Of a DNA stretch of 64,000 nucleotides, positions 51,764 through 60,848 are shown piece after piece (within the stretch, counting starts at the first letter, position 1; every line of letters starts with the position of its first letter). Made by a program: the position numbers and the translations under genes. The notes under the pieces are model-generated. The model was given only the letters and a program-made list of their open reading frames with translations, was not told the DNA's origin and ran no database searches. Source of the DNA: Chryseobacterium indologenes (lineage in GTDB: Bacteria > Bacteroidota > Bacteroidia > Flavobacteriales > Weeksellaceae); the NCBI GenBank assembly GCA_002439165.1, contig DJTE01000034.1, positions 1 through 64,000 of the forward strand. Reading direction: 5' to 3'.

Positions 51764-52633
51764 ATGGCAAACTTAAAAGAAATACGAGGCAGAATTACGT
51801 CAATTTCATCTACGATGCAGATTACACGTGCTATGAAAATGGTTTCCGCGGCGAAGCTTAAAAAAGCACAGGATGCAATCGTAATGTTGAGACCTTATTC
51901 TGAAAAACTACAGGAAATCATCCAGAATGTAAATTCTAGCTCAGATCCTGATCAGGTTTCTGTTTATGCTCAAAAAAGAGAAGTGAAGAGAGTTCTTTTC
52001 ATCGCTGTTACTTCAAACAGAGGTCTTGCAGGAGCTTTCAACTCATCTATTGTAAAAGAACTTAACAGCCAGTTTCAGAATAAATCTCAATACGAAGTTG
52101 AAGTTCTTACAATCGGTAAAAAAGCATTTGATGCGGTAAGAAAAAACCGTAAAGTATATGCCAATGAAAGTGCCGTTTTTGATAATTTAAACTTTGATAC
52201 GGTTGCCCACGTTACAGAAGGTGTAATGGGCAGCTTTAAAGAAGGTAAATTTGACGAGGTTTATCTGATCTATAACAAATTTGTAAATGCTGCCACTCAG
52301 GAAGTAATGACTGAGCAGCTTCTTCCGATTTCAATGCCTGAAGCAGATGCATCGCAGGCTTCGGTAGAAACAGATTATATCTTCGAGCCCAACAGAGCTG
52401 AAATCCTTGATCATTTGATTCCTAAATCGATCAAAACACAGGTTTTCAAAGCCGTTCTGGATTCAGTAGCATCAGAGCACGGAGCGAGAATGACAGCCAT
52501 GCATAAAGCGACAGACAACGCTCAGGCTTTAAAGAATGATCTTGTGATCTTCTACAACAAAGCAAGACAGGCTGCCATTACCAACGAGATCCTGGAGATC
52601 GTTTCCGGAGCAGAAGCCCTGAAAAATTCATAA
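51764..52633 (+). CDS. atpG: F0F1 ATP synthase subunit gamma
   Basis: A 289-residue gamma subunit (rotor shaft). N-terminal helix EIRGRITSISSTMQITRAMKM (6-26) and the C-terminal SEHGARMTAMHKATDNA helix form the coiled coil; SNRGLAGAFN is in the central domain. It ends the operon here, followed by a strong terminator; atpD and atpC are absent. Confidence 0.97.
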   Translation: MANLKEIRGRITSISSTMQITRAMKMVSAAKLKKAQDAIVMLRPYSEKLQEIIQNVNSSSDPDQVSVYAQKREVKRVLFIAVTSNRGLAGAFNSSIVKELNSQFQNKSQYEVEVLTIGKKAFDAVRKNRKVYANESAVFDNLNFDTVAHVTEGVMGSFKEGKFDEVYLIYNKFVNAATQEVMTEQLLPISMPEADASQASVETDYIFEPNRAEILDHLIPKSIKTQVFKAVLDSVASEHGARMTAMHKATDNAQALKNDLVIFYNKARQAAITNEILEIVSGAEALKNS

Positions 52634-52655
52634 GAAATACCTTAACAGTATATCC

Positions 52656-52679
52656 AAAGCACCGACACGTCGGTGCTTT
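52656..52679 (+). terminator. Terminator of the ATP synthase operon
   Basis: A perfect 10-bp stem AAAGCACCGA / TCGGTGCTTT, loop CACG, T-run, 22 bases after atpG. Confidence 0.92.
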
Positions 52680-52845
52680 TTTATTGAAATATGAAGAATT
52701 AAGGTCCTATGCTTCTAAAAAAATCGGGGTTACAGAACCTTAAAATAACAGCACCCTTTTGTTATTTCCGGCCATATTTTTCTTCCTCTTCCAGCTTCTA
52801 TCACCCTTTCCCTAAATTAAAATCCTTAGTTATTTATATTTTCCA

Positions 52846-52853
52846 TATCTTTG
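52846..52853 (+). promoter_or_regulatory. -7 box TATCTTTG
   Basis: A consensus match 27 bases before the ATG at 52881; no TTG at -33. Confidence 0.5.
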
Positions 52854-52880
52854 TAGAAATAAAAATTACACAATTTCTAA

Positions 52881-54239
52881 ATGGACTCGGACATAGTCAG
52901 GCTTTTGCTAGCCTTATTTCTTGTTTTACTCAATGGCTTTTTCGTAGCCGCAGAATTTTCAATTGTTAAAGTTCGTTACTCACAAATTCAGTTAAAAGCC
53001 GCAGAAGGAAACTCTATGGCAAAACAGGCGGAACACATCATCAAACACTTAGATGAATATCTTTCTGCCACACAGCTTGGTATTACATTGGCTTCCCTGG
53101 CATTAGGTTGGGTAGGGGAAAGTGCGCTTCACCATATTGTTGAAAATATTTTTCACTCCTTAAGCATAGAGATGAGCCAGGCATCGATCACCTCGGTATC
53201 ACTGATCATCAGTTTTGTATTGATCACCATCATGCATATTGTTTTCGGAGAACTTATTCCTAAGTCAATTGCGATCAGAAAATCAGAGGCAACAACGATG
53301 GCTACGGCAGTTCCTCTAAGAGTATTTTACACCGTTTTCAAGCCGTTTATCTGGCTGATGAACTCCATGTCCAATGCTTTTTTAAGAATCGTAAAGATCC
53401 ATCCCGCTTCAGAACAGGAGATCCACTCCACAGAAGAGCTTCAGTTATTGGTAAAACAGAGCGCCGATAGCGGAGAAATCGAAGAGGAAAATTACGAGAT
53501 CATCAAAAATGCATTCGATTTTACCGATCATTCTGCCAAACAGATCATGGTTCCCAGACAGAATATTACCTCCATCGATTTTGAAGAAGATATCAATGAG
53601 ATTATCAATAAGATCATGGACAGCGGGTATTCCCGTATTCCTGTATACCTGGATTCCATTGATAATGTAATCGGTATTTTCTATACCAAAGAGATTATCA
53701 GGGAATTTGTTAAGAGAAAAGGAGATCTTAACCATGAAGACCTTAAAGAGCTGATGCGTGACGCCTTTTTCGTAGTGGGAAGCAAAAAGATTTCAGACCT
53801 TTTGAAGATCTTCCAGCAGAAAAAACAGCACCTGGCTATCGTTATTGACGAATTTGGGGGAACAGAAGGAATTATTACCCTGGAAGATATTCTGGAAGAA
53901 CTGGTAGGAGAGATTCAGGATGAAGAAGATGATGAAGATAAACTGGTAGATAAGATCGGGGATAATATTTACTGGGTTCAGGCAACCCAGCCGTTGGATG
54001 AAATCAACGAATATCTGCCTAAAAAACTTCCGTTATCAGAAGACAGCGAATACAATTCACTGGCAGGATTCATTCTTCATGAACTGGAAGATATTCCGGA
54101 AGAAAATCAGGAATTTGACCTTGATAATTACCATTTCAAGATCCTGAAAATGAATAATAAAAGCGTAGAGCTTGTAGAATTGATATATGAAGGGCCGAAT
54201 ATGATCAACGATCTGGCCGATAAAATAGGAGAAGTTTAA
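52881..54239 (+). CDS. CNNM/CBS hemolysin-family membrane protein
   Basis: A 452-residue protein of the CorC/HlyC (CNNM) type. Four hydrophobic segments in residues 1-175 form the CNNM domain (AEFSIVKVRYSQI, ATQLGITLASLALGWVGE, FGELIPKSIAIR). Two CBS domains follow (about 205-330) with IMVPRQNI and DEFGGTEGIITLEDILEELVGEI, then a CorC_HlyC domain (about 350-440). Relatives move Mg2+ or other divalent cations; 'hemolysin' is a historical name. The clpS gene begins 12 bases after the stop. Confidence 0.92.
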   Translation: MDSDIVRLLLALFLVLLNGFFVAAEFSIVKVRYSQIQLKAAEGNSMAKQAEHIIKHLDEYLSATQLGITLASLALGWVGESALHHIVENIFHSLSIEMSQASITSVSLIISFVLITIMHIVFGELIPKSIAIRKSEATTMATAVPLRVFYTVFKPFIWLMNSMSNAFLRIVKIHPASEQEIHSTEELQLLVKQSADSGEIEEENYEIIKNAFDFTDHSAKQIMVPRQNITSIDFEEDINEIINKIMDSGYSRIPVYLDSIDNVIGIFYTKEIIREFVKRKGDLNHEDLKELMRDAFFVVGSKKISDLLKIFQQKKQHLAIVIDEFGGTEGIITLEDILEELVGEIQDEEDDEDKLVDKIGDNIYWVQATQPLDEINEYLPKKLPLSEDSEYNSLAGFILHELEDIPEENQEFDLDNYHFKILKMNNKSVELVELIYEGPNMINDLADKIGEV

Positions 54240-54251
54240 AATTTATTAAAG

Positions 54252-54557
54252 ATGATTTTTTATAACAGTATAAAAGATTATGAAGATCCGAAACGGCAGT
54301 ATGAAGAAGAAGTACTCGTTCTGGATGATACGGATGAAGTCTACAAACTTGTTTTACACAATGATGATGTTCATACCTTCGATTATGTGATCGACTGTCT
54401 GATCGAAATCTGTAAACATACTTTGGAACAGGCCGAACAGTGTACGATATTGGTACATTACAAAGGCAAATGTACCGTAAAAACAGGCTCAATGGATCTT
54501 TTGAAGCCTATGCATGAAAAATTGCTTTCAAGGGAATTAACAAGCGAAATCGTATAA
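54252..54557 (+). CDS. clpS: ATP-dependent Clp protease adaptor ClpS
   Basis: A 101-residue ClpS, the N-recognin that delivers N-degron substrates to ClpAP or ClpCP. YKLVLHNDDVHTFDYVID (about 31-48) is the substrate pocket with Asn37, Asp38 and Asp39, and KGKCTVKTGSMDLL is the second half. Only a short N-terminal extension is present. It lies in one operon with the CNNM gene. Confidence 0.92.
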   Translation: MIFYNSIKDYEDPKRQYEEEVLVLDDTDEVYKLVLHNDDVHTFDYVIDCLIEICKHTLEQAEQCTILVHYKGKCTVKTGSMDLLKPMHEKLLSRELTSEIV

Positions 54558-54564
54558 AAACAGT

Positions 54565-54590
54565 AACCGTTTCATGAAAATGAAACGGTT
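54565..54590 (+). terminator. Terminator after clpS
   Basis: A perfect 11-bp stem AACCGTTTCAT / ATGAAACGGTT with a GAAA tetraloop and T-run, 7 bases after the stop. Confidence 0.92.
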
Positions 54591-54709
54591 TTTAATATCT
54601 GTAAAACAGTTTATCAAATTTTCTATACTTTATGTTGTTTTTTTGTGTTAAAAAAACTTAATATTCAATAATATTTATTATTTTTATAACGATTACAAAA
54701 AAACAATAT

Positions 54710-56548
54710 ATGAAATTGAAAATTACTTCACTGGTATTAGGCAGTGTTTTATGCTGCAGCACACTAATGGCCCAGCAATCATCTTTTGAAGCTCCCGCTA
54801 ACAGGTGGATCCAGGACAACTCAAGAAACCTGGGAATTCAAAGTTTTAGTAAACTTACTTTAAAATCTGTACGTAAAGGTAATACCGGAGAAACACTCCG
54901 TTTTCAGCAGTTTATAAAAGATGTGCCGGTTTTTCAGTCTGAAATTCTGGTTCATTTCAATAAGGACGGGAAAATAAGTTATACGGGTACGGAAAGTTTC
55001 AGGAAAGATCTGAAGGAAGTGGATACAGTGCCTTCTATTTCCGCATCGGAAGCTCTTAAAAAAGCGCATACAGCTTCTAAGACCACAGGAGAGATCACTT
55101 ATGAAGAAAATAAACTGGTTGTTTATATTACAGATTCAGGAGAAACAAAGCTTGTTTACAGAGTACTGACCAGTTCGTTTGACAATCCTGGAAGTTGGGA
55201 GACGATTGTGGATGCAAAAACAGGGGCTGTAATCAGCATGAAAGACATTTCTGTAAAACATCACAACGAAAATGGCCCGTCTAATCATAAAAAAAGTAAA
55301 AAAGTAAAGGCGAAAAAAGCTTTTGTAACAGGAACTGCTTATATTTTTGAACCGGACCCCCTGTCTAAAACCGGATCAGACTATGGAGGTAATTTCGTAG
55401 ATAATAATGATGCTACAAATGCAAGTCTGGATGCGGCCAGAACATTAGTCACTATTCCTGAAATTGATTTTACTGGCGGAATTTATACCTTAAAAGGAAG
55501 CTATGTTGAGATTAAAGATATAGAAGCACCTGCTACGGGACTTTTTACACAATCTACCAGCCAATTTCTTTTTAATAGAAACGAGCAGGGATTTGAAGCG
55601 GCTAATGCTTATTGGCATCTGGATAATAGCCTTAGATACATCAACGTAACTTTAGGAATAGCATGCAGGCCTTCGCAAAACAGTGGGGTATTAAGATTTG
55701 ATCCGCATGGCTTTAATGGATCAGATAATTCTCATTACCTGACCGGAAGCGAATCTCTTGGATTTGGAGAAGGAGGGGTAGACGACGCTGAAGACGCTGA
55801 TGTAATTCTGCACGAATTGGGACATGGTATTCATCACTGGCTGGCTGGAGGAATATCTAATGCAGATGGTCTGAGCGAAGGATGTGGAGATTACTGGGCA
55901 CACTCCTACAGCAGAAGCTTAAATCAATGGCCTTCATCAGCTCCACAGTATAATTGGATGTTTAACTGGGATGGGCATAACCCTTTCTGGGATGGGAGAA
56001 TTACTAATACCACAATGACCTATCCCGGATCTGGAAATTATTACGATAAGGCTCAAATCTGGTCTGCTGCTCTGATGAGAATCTATGACAGAATTGGAAA
56101 AGAGAAAACAGACAGAGCATTCCTGGAAGGACTTGATTTAACCACTTCAACCACTAACCAGCAAAATGCAGCTATTGCTGTAAGACAGGCTGCTATCGAT
56201 ATGTTGGGGCAGTTTGGATTTAACTGTAATGATATTACCGCAATGACTCAGGAATTTACAGCAGCCGGGTATACGCTTCCTGCCTATACCTGCCAGCTTA
56301 GTACAAAAGAGGTTGCTAAAGAACAGCAGATTGTCATTCATCCAAATCCTGTTTCTGATATCTTAAATGTATCACTGAAAGGAAATAAAGAGCAGAAAGC
56401 CGAGATTTACAACATGGAAGGCCGAAAAGTAATGGATGCAACAGTAGGAAACGGAAGAAGCCAGATCAATGTTTCATCACTTCAGACAGGCGATTATATT
56501 TTAACCATAAAAGAATTGGAAATATCCGCGAAATTTATTAAAAAATAA
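54710..56548 (+). CDS. Secreted M36-like zinc metalloprotease, T9SS
   Basis: A 612-residue secreted protease. Signal peptide 1-21 (STLMAQ), an FTP-type propeptide region (about 30-180), then the catalytic domain with HELGH (His368, Glu369, His372) and a downstream GLSEGCGDYWA segment with Glu390 and Asp394 as the likely third ligand region (fungalysin pattern). The C-terminal 75 residues form a type A T9SS sorting domain (VIHPNPVSDILN ... FIKK). Substrate proteins are not known. It is a single gene with its own terminator. Confidence 0.88.
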   Translation: MKLKITSLVLGSVLCCSTLMAQQSSFEAPANRWIQDNSRNLGIQSFSKLTLKSVRKGNTGETLRFQQFIKDVPVFQSEILVHFNKDGKISYTGTESFRKDLKEVDTVPSISASEALKKAHTASKTTGEITYEENKLVVYITDSGETKLVYRVLTSSFDNPGSWETIVDAKTGAVISMKDISVKHHNENGPSNHKKSKKVKAKKAFVTGTAYIFEPDPLSKTGSDYGGNFVDNNDATNASLDAARTLVTIPEIDFTGGIYTLKGSYVEIKDIEAPATGLFTQSTSQFLFNRNEQGFEAANAYWHLDNSLRYINVTLGIACRPSQNSGVLRFDPHGFNGSDNSHYLTGSESLGFGEGGVDDAEDADVILHELGHGIHHWLAGGISNADGLSEGCGDYWAHSYSRSLNQWPSSAPQYNWMFNWDGHNPFWDGRITNTTMTYPGSGNYYDKAQIWSAALMRIYDRIGKEKTDRAFLEGLDLTTSTTNQQNAAIAVRQAAIDMLGQFGFNCNDITAMTQEFTAAGYTLPAYTCQLSTKEVAKEQQIVIHPNPVSDILNVSLKGNKEQKAEIYNMEGRKVMDATVGNGRSQINVSSLQTGDYILTIKELEISAKFIKK

Positions 56549-56565
56549 ATATTAAAAGACTTTTT

Positions 56566-56590
56566 AAATCCGGTGCACAGCATCGGATTT
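56566..56590 (+). terminator. Terminator after the metalloprotease
   Basis: A 10-bp stem AAATCCGGTG / CATCGGATTT (one G-U) with a 5-base loop, followed by a long T-run. Confidence 0.88.
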
Positions 56591-56710
56591 TTTTTGTCCC
56601 GAATGGCATATACTGCCGGAAAGGTGCATCATCTTTTTCCCCAGGAGATATCTGCCGTTCTTAATTTGTCAAATTATCTGTCCGTACTGTCATATTTTTA
56701 TCTAAAATAG

Positions 56711-56718
56711 TATATTTG
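56711..56718 (+). promoter_or_regulatory. -7 box TATATTTG for udk
   Basis: An exact consensus -7 box 26 bases before the udk ATG. Confidence 0.55.
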
Positions 56719-56744
56719 TACAAACTATAAAGAAACAAAAAAGA

Positions 56745-57359
56745 ATGCTTGTAATAGGAATTGCAGGAGGTACAGGCTCCGGCAAAACTACAGTTGTTGA
56801 CAAGATACTCCAGCAGCTTGATATTGAAGGAATGAACATCCTTTCGCAGGATAATTATTATCATGACAATCCGAATCTTACCCTGACAGAGCGGGAAGCG
56901 TTAAATTACGACCACCCAAAGTCCATAGATTTCGAACTCATGCTGAAACACGTAAAAGCTCTAAAAAACAATCAGCCCATAGAACAGCCGATTTACAGCT
57001 TTGTAACGCATTCCAGAACAGGAGACCATGTCACAGTAGAACCTAAAAACGTATTGGTGGTAGAAGGAATTCTGGTCCTTACCAATAAAGAACTGCTGAA
57101 AGAATTTGACCTGAAAGTATTTGTTCATGCCGATTCCGATGAAAGGCTGATCAGAAGGATCAGAAGAGATACACAGGAAAGAGGAAGAGACTTAAACGAA
57201 GTTCTTCACCGTTATCAGACCACTTTAAAACCGATGCACCAGGAATTCATTGAACCGTCTAAGAATGAAGCAGATCTTATCATTCCGAATATGAAACAGA
57301 ATTCCGTAGCGATTGACTTTTTAACTACTGTTATAAAAAATTCGTTGAGAAAACATTAA
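56745..57359 (+). CDS. udk: Uridine/cytidine kinase
   Basis: A 204-residue uridine kinase that makes UMP or CMP from the nucleoside in salvage. P-loop GGTGSGKTT is at 8-16, NYYHDNPNLT follows, YDHPKSIDF carries the nucleoside-site Asp, and RRIRRDTQERGRD is the lid. The FtsB-like gene starts 2 bases after the stop, suggesting one operon. Confidence 0.95.
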   Translation: MLVIGIAGGTGSGKTTVVDKILQQLDIEGMNILSQDNYYHDNPNLTLTEREALNYDHPKSIDFELMLKHVKALKNNQPIEQPIYSFVTHSRTGDHVTVEPKNVLVVEGILVLTNKELLKEFDLKVFVHADSDERLIRRIRRDTQERGRDLNEVLHRYQTTLKPMHQEFIEPSKNEADLIIPNMKQNSVAIDFLTTVIKNSLRKH

Positions 57360-57361
57360 AA

Positions 57362-57718
57362 ATGAAAGAAAACAAACTTATTAAAGATATCCGGCCGAAG
57401 TCTGAAACACTCAGACTCATTCAGAAATATGTGCTGAATAAATATACCATTACCATTGGTCTGTTTCTGGTCTGGATGATTTTCTTTGATAAAACCTCTT
57501 TTCTCGTAATCAATGAACTGAACGGCGAAATCAGCCGGTATGAAGAACAGCTGGAATACTATAAAAAGGAATACGAAAAAAATGATACTTTTTATAAAAA
57601 GCTGATGAATAATAAATCGGAAAAAGAAAAATACGCAAGAGAAAATTACTTTATGAAAAAACCGGACGAAGAAATCTTCATCCTGGTGGTAGACAGCAGT
57701 AATATTGCGAAAAAATAA
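57362..57718 (+). CDS. FtsB/DivIC-like septum formation initiator
   Basis: A 118-residue bitopic protein: basic cytoplasmic start, one membrane helix (about 29-44, TIGLFLVWMIFFD), and a coiled coil (about 52-95) before ARENYFMKKPDEEIFI, a motif typical of FtsB/DivIC. It would join FtsL and FtsQ in the divisome. It is right after udk. Confidence 0.88.
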   Translation: MKENKLIKDIRPKSETLRLIQKYVLNKYTITIGLFLVWMIFFDKTSFLVINELNGEISRYEEQLEYYKKEYEKNDTFYKKLMNNKSEKEKYARENYFMKKPDEEIFILVVDSSNIAKK

Positions 57719-57810
57719 TACAAACTGAACAGAATCCGTCAACAGTGAATTTACATTCAGTTTGAAACTCACTATTGGCGGTTTCACAATTCACAAATAC
57801 TCCATCTCCA

Positions 57811-58968
57811 ATGTCAGAAACACTTCCAAACTGGGAAAATTTAGTAAAAAAGCAACTTAAAACAGAAGATATTTATTCAATTTTAAAAAAGGAAAACCTG
57901 GAAGGAATTGAAGTAAAACCGTTTTACAGTGAGGTCCCGAAACCACTGGCCAACCTGCCGAAAGTTGAAGAAAATACCCATCTTGTGGCAACTTACCACG
58001 AAAGTCTGGAAGAAGATGTATTTGCGTTTATTCTGGAACATAATGTAGAGAATCTTGAGCAAAAGACGCTATTTGTCAATAACAGGGATCTTGCAGGGCA
58101 CATCAGCCCAAAAGAAGAAGATCAGTATTTTTCGCTCATCAGTGTTATTGATGAAAAAATGGCTGTTATAGACGATCAGCTGGCTAAAGAACTTTTAGCA
58201 AAAAACTTCAGAAGAAATATCTGCATTGATATTTCCCTTCACCAGAATGCGGGAGCCGCCATTTATCAGCAGCTGGGAGTAGCACTGGCTCAAACAAAGG
58301 AACTTACTGAAGTGTATGGTTCCGGAATTTTAAATAAACTGATCTTCAGAATTGCTGTCGGTGGAAACTATTTCTTTGAAATGGCCAAACTGAGAGCTTT
58401 TAAAATCGTTTTTAACCAGCTTTCCAAAGAATACGGTCTGGACGAAGTTCCTTACATCTTTGCCGAAACTTCCCTTAGAAACAAAGCCGTTGCTGATCAT
58501 GAAAACAACCTGATCCGCTCAACCCTGGAACTAGCTTCCGCAATGATCGGAGGAGCAGATGCCGTTTTCAGCAACAACTATCTTGTAGAGAAAAGTACGG
58601 AAAATTCCGAAGAAATTTCTTTCAAACAGCAGATTGTTTTAGCTTATGAAAGCATTATCAATGTATTTGAAGATGCTTCAAACGGAAGCTATTACGTAGA
58701 AGATATTACCCGCCAGATTGCAGAAAAATCCTGGGACCTTTTTGTAGAAATAGAAGAAGCCGGAGGTTATCTTGAACTTTTAAAACAGGGAACTGTACAG
58801 AAAAAGATCTATGATCATGCCGTTGAAGAGCAGAAATGGGTGGAAGAAGGGAAAATAAAGCTCATCGGGGTTAATTTATACCCTAAATTAGACATTAAAA
58901 AGTCAGTGGAAGAGCTTTACAGCGAAAATGAAGTAAAAGCCGTACGTTGGGCTGAAATGTTTGAATAA
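57811..58968 (+). CDS. mutA: Methylmalonyl-CoA mutase, small (beta) subunit
   Basis: A 385-residue MutA-type subunit. The ATG at 57811 is chosen over a TTG 36 bases upstream because it gives the common MSETLPNWENLVKKQL start. The TIM-barrel substrate-domain remains (IFAETSLRNKAVADHENNLIRSTLELASAMIGGADAV region) but no C-terminal cobalamin-binding domain with DxHxxG is present, as expected for the non-catalytic subunit. The large B12-binding subunit gene is not next to it. Confidence 0.9.
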   Translation: MSETLPNWENLVKKQLKTEDIYSILKKENLEGIEVKPFYSEVPKPLANLPKVEENTHLVATYHESLEEDVFAFILEHNVENLEQKTLFVNNRDLAGHISPKEEDQYFSLISVIDEKMAVIDDQLAKELLAKNFRRNICIDISLHQNAGAAIYQQLGVALAQTKELTEVYGSGILNKLIFRIAVGGNYFFEMAKLRAFKIVFNQLSKEYGLDEVPYIFAETSLRNKAVADHENNLIRSTLELASAMIGGADAVFSNNYLVEKSTENSEEISFKQQIVLAYESIINVFEDASNGSYYVEDITRQIAEKSWDLFVEIEEAGGYLELLKQGTVQKKIYDHAVEEQKWVEEGKIKLIGVNLYPKLDIKKSVEELYSENEVKAVRWAEMFE

Positions 58969-59082
58969 CTGTAATTTCCCACAGATTCCTCAGATGTCAC
59001 AGATTATTCTGTTGAATATCAATGATATTTATATGTAAAAAATCTGCGTGATCTGCCCAGTCTGCGGACTTATATAAAAAAT

Positions 59083-60240
59083 ATGAAACCCGAGGGAAAC
59101 AAAATACTGGACGAACAGGTTCAGAACTTTATCAATACCAATCTGAATACGGATTTACACGCATTACTGCTGAAAAAATCCCCGTTTCCTGATGTTTCTA
59201 TGCCGGAAATCGTACAGCAGATCAAAGGAAAACAGGTTGCCGGGAAAAAATTTCCTTTCCTGTTAAAAGACGGAATTGTTTTTCCGCCCCAGCTCAATCT
59301 GGAGCAGTCTTCTTCAGAAAAGACCGCTGCCTATAAATCAGAAATGTTAAAAGGAAGAAAGTTTGCAGATCTTACGAGCGGATTCGGGATTGATGCCTGC
59401 TATCTTTCGCAGAATTTTGAAGAAGTTACACTGGTAGAACAAAATACTGAACTTTTGGAAACCGTAAAACATAACTGGGGCATTATGGAACGTAAAGCTT
59501 CATTTATAAACCGGAAGCTGGAAGAATTTCTGGACTCCAATGCAGAACATTTTGATGTGATGTATCTTGATCCGGCAAGAAGGGACAGCAGTAAAAACAA
59601 AGTTTTCCTTCTGGAAGATCTCTCACCCAATATTCTTGAAATTCAGGAAAAGCTTATGGCATCTTCAGATCAGGTGATCATAAAACTTTCTCCGCTGATT
59701 GATCTTAAATATCTGGTTTCAGTACTTTCCGGTATTTTCCGGATAGAAATTATAGCCCTGAAAAACGATGTGAAAGAAGTCGTTGTTTTCCTTTCAGAAA
59801 AAAAATATGACGGAATTATCTGTAATTGCGTTAACCTGGACAGCAATGAACCCGAATTTTCATTCACATTTGGTGGGGAAGACCGTGCAGAAGCTGTATA
59901 CGGTGAATCCGAAAGGTTCATTTACATTCCCAATAACTCTATTCTGAAAGCCGGAGCATTCAGCCTGGTCTCTGAGCGGTTTACACTGAAAAAACTTCAT
60001 CCCAATACTCATATTTATACTTCAGATAAAAAAAATGACGGTTTTCCGGGTCGGATCCTGGAAATGGAAACGGTTGAATCTAAGGAGATTAAAAAGAAAG
60101 GACAGTTCAATATTATTTCCAAAAACTATCCGCTGAAACCCGAAGAGATCAGGAAGAAATACGGGATAAAAGATGGGGGAGAAAACTATCTTATTTTTAC
60201 ACAATCCAAAAAAGGTAAAATTATTTTAAAATCAGTATAA
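59083..60240 (+). CDS. THUMP-like domain class I SAM methyltransferase
   Basis: A 385-residue Rossmann methyltransferase. KFADLTSGFGIDACYLS (93-109) is the SAM-binding motif, VTLVEQN gives the acidic post-motif, and YLDPARRD (185-192 region) is a DPAR-type catalytic site like that of RNA/DNA-modifying enzymes. C-terminal residues (about 300-385) match the THUMP-like domain of Bacteroidota homologues (KKYGIKDGGENYLIF). The target nucleic acid or molecule is unknown. It stands alone. Confidence 0.82.
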   Translation: MKPEGNKILDEQVQNFINTNLNTDLHALLLKKSPFPDVSMPEIVQQIKGKQVAGKKFPFLLKDGIVFPPQLNLEQSSSEKTAAYKSEMLKGRKFADLTSGFGIDACYLSQNFEEVTLVEQNTELLETVKHNWGIMERKASFINRKLEEFLDSNAEHFDVMYLDPARRDSSKNKVFLLEDLSPNILEIQEKLMASSDQVIIKLSPLIDLKYLVSVLSGIFRIEIIALKNDVKEVVVFLSEKKYDGIICNCVNLDSNEPEFSFTFGGEDRAEAVYGESERFIYIPNNSILKAGAFSLVSERFTLKKLHPNTHIYTSDKKNDGFPGRILEMETVESKEIKKKGQFNIISKNYPLKPEEIRKKYGIKDGGENYLIFTQSKKGKIILKSV

Positions 60241-60378
60241 AAATGTTGCCGAAAAAAGCAGGATTTCTTAATTTTGGGCAATCAAAAATTTAAGCATGAA
60301 GCCGCCTGCTGTTTAAACGGTCGGGACAGACTGAAATACTGCGGTTTCATACGACCTTTAAAAAAATAAATTTTGTAT

Positions 60379-60657
60379 ATGAAAAAATTAGTTATATGTT
60401 TAGCTATTGCTGCTGTAGCTGTAAGCTGTAAAAAGATCCAGGCAGGAGGAAACAAAAATACACTGAAACTGGAAGAAGGAGTAGAAAGATATTCTGATGA
60501 CGTACAGGGCGGAGGCGAAGCACATGGTCATAACGCTGCTGAAGGTCACAAAGAAGCGGCTCCTGCTGAAAAGCACGAAGCTGAAGCTCCAAAAAAAGAC
60601 AGTACTGCCGCTGCAAAGCCTGCTGAAGCTGAAAAAGCTCCGAAAGCCGAACATTAA
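60379..60657 (+). CDS. Small lipoprotein, Ala/Glu/Lys/His-rich
   Basis: A 92-residue lipoprotein. The signal peptide ends in the lipobox AVSC (Cys17). The mature part is low-complexity with no fold evident: GGGEAHGHNAAEGHKEAAP and repeated Ala-Glu-Lys-Pro runs. The ATG at 60379 is used instead of a TTG two codons earlier. The box AAATTTTG (60368-60375) ends three bases before the ATG, so it may also be leaderless. Histidines might bind metal; function unknown. Confidence 0.75.
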   Translation: MKKLVICLAIAAVAVSCKKIQAGGNKNTLKLEEGVERYSDDVQGGGEAHGHNAAEGHKEAAPAEKHEAEAPKKDSTAAAKPAEAEKAPKAEH

Positions 60658-60674
60658 TTACGAGTATACCATAT

Positions 60675-60706
60675 AAAATGTCCTGCCACTGTGTGCAGGA
60701 CATTTT
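60675..60706 (+). terminator. Terminator after the lipoprotein gene
   Basis: A perfect 12-bp stem AAAATGTCCTGC / GCAGGACATTTT with an 8-base loop and T-run. Confidence 0.92.
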
Positions 60707-60753
60707 TGTTTATAACTGTCGTCAGGATTTAAGCTCATTTTTCATGAATATGC

Positions 60754-60788
60754 ATATAAAATTCAACAAAATTTGTTGAATTTTATAT
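60754..60788. promoter_or_regulatory. 35-base near-perfect palindrome
   Basis: ATATAAAATTCAACAAA, one central A, and its exact reverse complement: 17-bp arms without a mismatch. It lies just upstream of a consensus -7 box for the secreted peptide gene and could be an operator, though a cruciform or terminator-like hairpin (short T-run) cannot be excluded. Core AACAAAATTTGTT. Confidence 0.7.
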
Positions 60789-60789
60789 A

Positions 60790-60824
60790 CATCAATTTAG
60801 GAGGTTTATATCTACGTTTGTAGT
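60790..60824 (+). repeat. 35-base promoter repeat, copy 1
   Basis: Identical over 35 bases to 62019-62053. It contains TAGGAGG and the -7 box TACGTTTG (60813-60820), and CTACGTTTGTAG is a small inverted repeat. It lies 24 bases before the ATG at 60849, so it serves as that gene's promoter. Confidence 0.75.
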
Positions 60825-60848
60825 GTAAACCAAATAAATATTTCAACT

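Noticed and set aside
10046..57811. Upstream TTG starts at 10046, 14988, 37137, 57775 and 60373
   Set aside because: Each adds residues read from promoter or leader DNA, while a nearby ATG gives the normal N-terminus.
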